Shown one piece after another: positions 6,422-6,678 of a stretch of DNA of 6,678 nt; positions within the stretch are counted from its first letter, which is position 1; every line of letters starts with the position of its first letter. The DNA comes from Nitrososphaerales archaeon TH703 (lineage in GTDB: Archaea > Thermoproteota > Nitrososphaeria > Nitrososphaerales > Nitrososphaeraceae): NCBI GenBank assembly GCA_014523525.1, contig JAATVL010000189.1, positions 1-6,678 of the forward strand, read 5' to 3'. A program made the translations under genes and the position numbers. A model generated the notes under the pieces. That model searched no databases. It was not told the origin of the DNA and saw only the letters and a program-made list of their open reading frames with translations.

Positions 6422-6678
6422 CTAATTCACATGACTTTTTCTATATGGTCCCCGAGTTCTTTTTCGCGCCTTCTCTTCTTCCGACTTTTTTCTTAATAAT
6501 TCAGTTTCTTCTTCGAGCGAGTTCTTACTAGATGATCCGTTTTCATTTTTCTTTGTGCTGCAATCGTTGTTTTGGCCGTGAGATCCCCTGAGCTTACTTT
6601 GTCTTGTCACATTAATGTAAATGCGAAATACATTAATAATGTTTCCAATATTTGGCAATAAATAGACACTATTAGTAA
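6422..6678 (-). CDS. Small charged hypothetical protein, possibly 5'-partial at the right edge
   Basis: I do not recognise this gene. The frame runs from a TAG at 6422-6424 to the right edge with no stop, so it may begin outside the window. In-window starts are a TTG at 6658 (78 residues) and a GTG at 6610 (62 residues); neither has a ribosome-binding site and there is no in-frame ATG. From the TTG, residues 1-17 are moderately hydrophobic, 25-46 are polar and rich in N and S, 47-66 are a Glu/Lys/Arg-rich probable helix or short coiled coil (LEEETELLRKKSEEEKARKR), and the end is strongly basic (RKRTRGPYRKSHVN). The basic tail could bind nucleic acid, which is inference. It converges with the VOC gene across 133 nt. 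The biased, organised composition argues for a real gene, but a chance frame cannot be excluded. Confidence 0.4.
   Translation of the reverse strand, partial: TNSVYLLPNIGNIINVFRIYINVTRQSKLRGSHGQNNDCSTKKNENGSSSKNSLEEETELLRKKSEEEKARKRTRGPYRKSHVN

Overview
The window looks archaeal, most likely from a soil-type Thaumarchaeon (Nitrososphaerota); this is inference from sequence style, not a database match. The pointers are an AT-rich genome, a GAGGTGA ribosome-binding site ahead of a TTG start, an archaeal TATA-like box centred about 26-27 nt before a start codon that has no ribosome-binding site (a leaderless gene), a Sec signal ending in VHA-QQ with no lipobox cysteine, and an unusually short UvrC.

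Layout. 1-833 (+) is the C-terminal part of UvrC, cut by the left edge. 834-952 is a convergent gap with a hairpin and T-run. 953-4221 (-) is an operon-like run, read right to left: an extracytoplasmic family 1 solute-binding protein, then two CUT1-type (MalF/MalG-like) permeases. 4222-4506 is a divergent promoter region. 4507-5655 (+) is the matching MalK/UgpC-type ATPase. 5656-5865 is a spacer with a possible hairpin/T-run terminator and a 47-codon ORF overlapping the ATPase stop. 5866-6288 (+) is a small vicinal-oxygen-chelate (glyoxalase/bleomycin-resistance fold) protein. 6289-6421 is AT-rich and holds a 14-bp palindrome and an 8-bp-stem hairpin. 6422 to the right edge (-) is a small charged hypothetical protein whose frame is still open at the edge.

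How it works together. The four central genes make a complete ABC importer of the carbohydrate/polyol/glycerol-phosphate type: one binding protein, two different EAA-loop permeases and one ATPase with a C-terminal regulatory domain. The ATPase is transcribed away from the other three, so the 285-nt gap must control both sides. The substrate cannot be read from the sequence. No transcription regulator or sugar-catabolic gene lies in the window. UvrC (nucleotide excision repair) and the VOC protein show no evident functional link to the transporter. I see no mobile element, CRISPR array, tRNA or rRNA. The strongest second-look signals are the palindromic promoter of the binding-protein operon, the UvrC that stops straight after its nuclease domain, and the presence of a complete CUT1 importer in a probable Thaumarchaeon.
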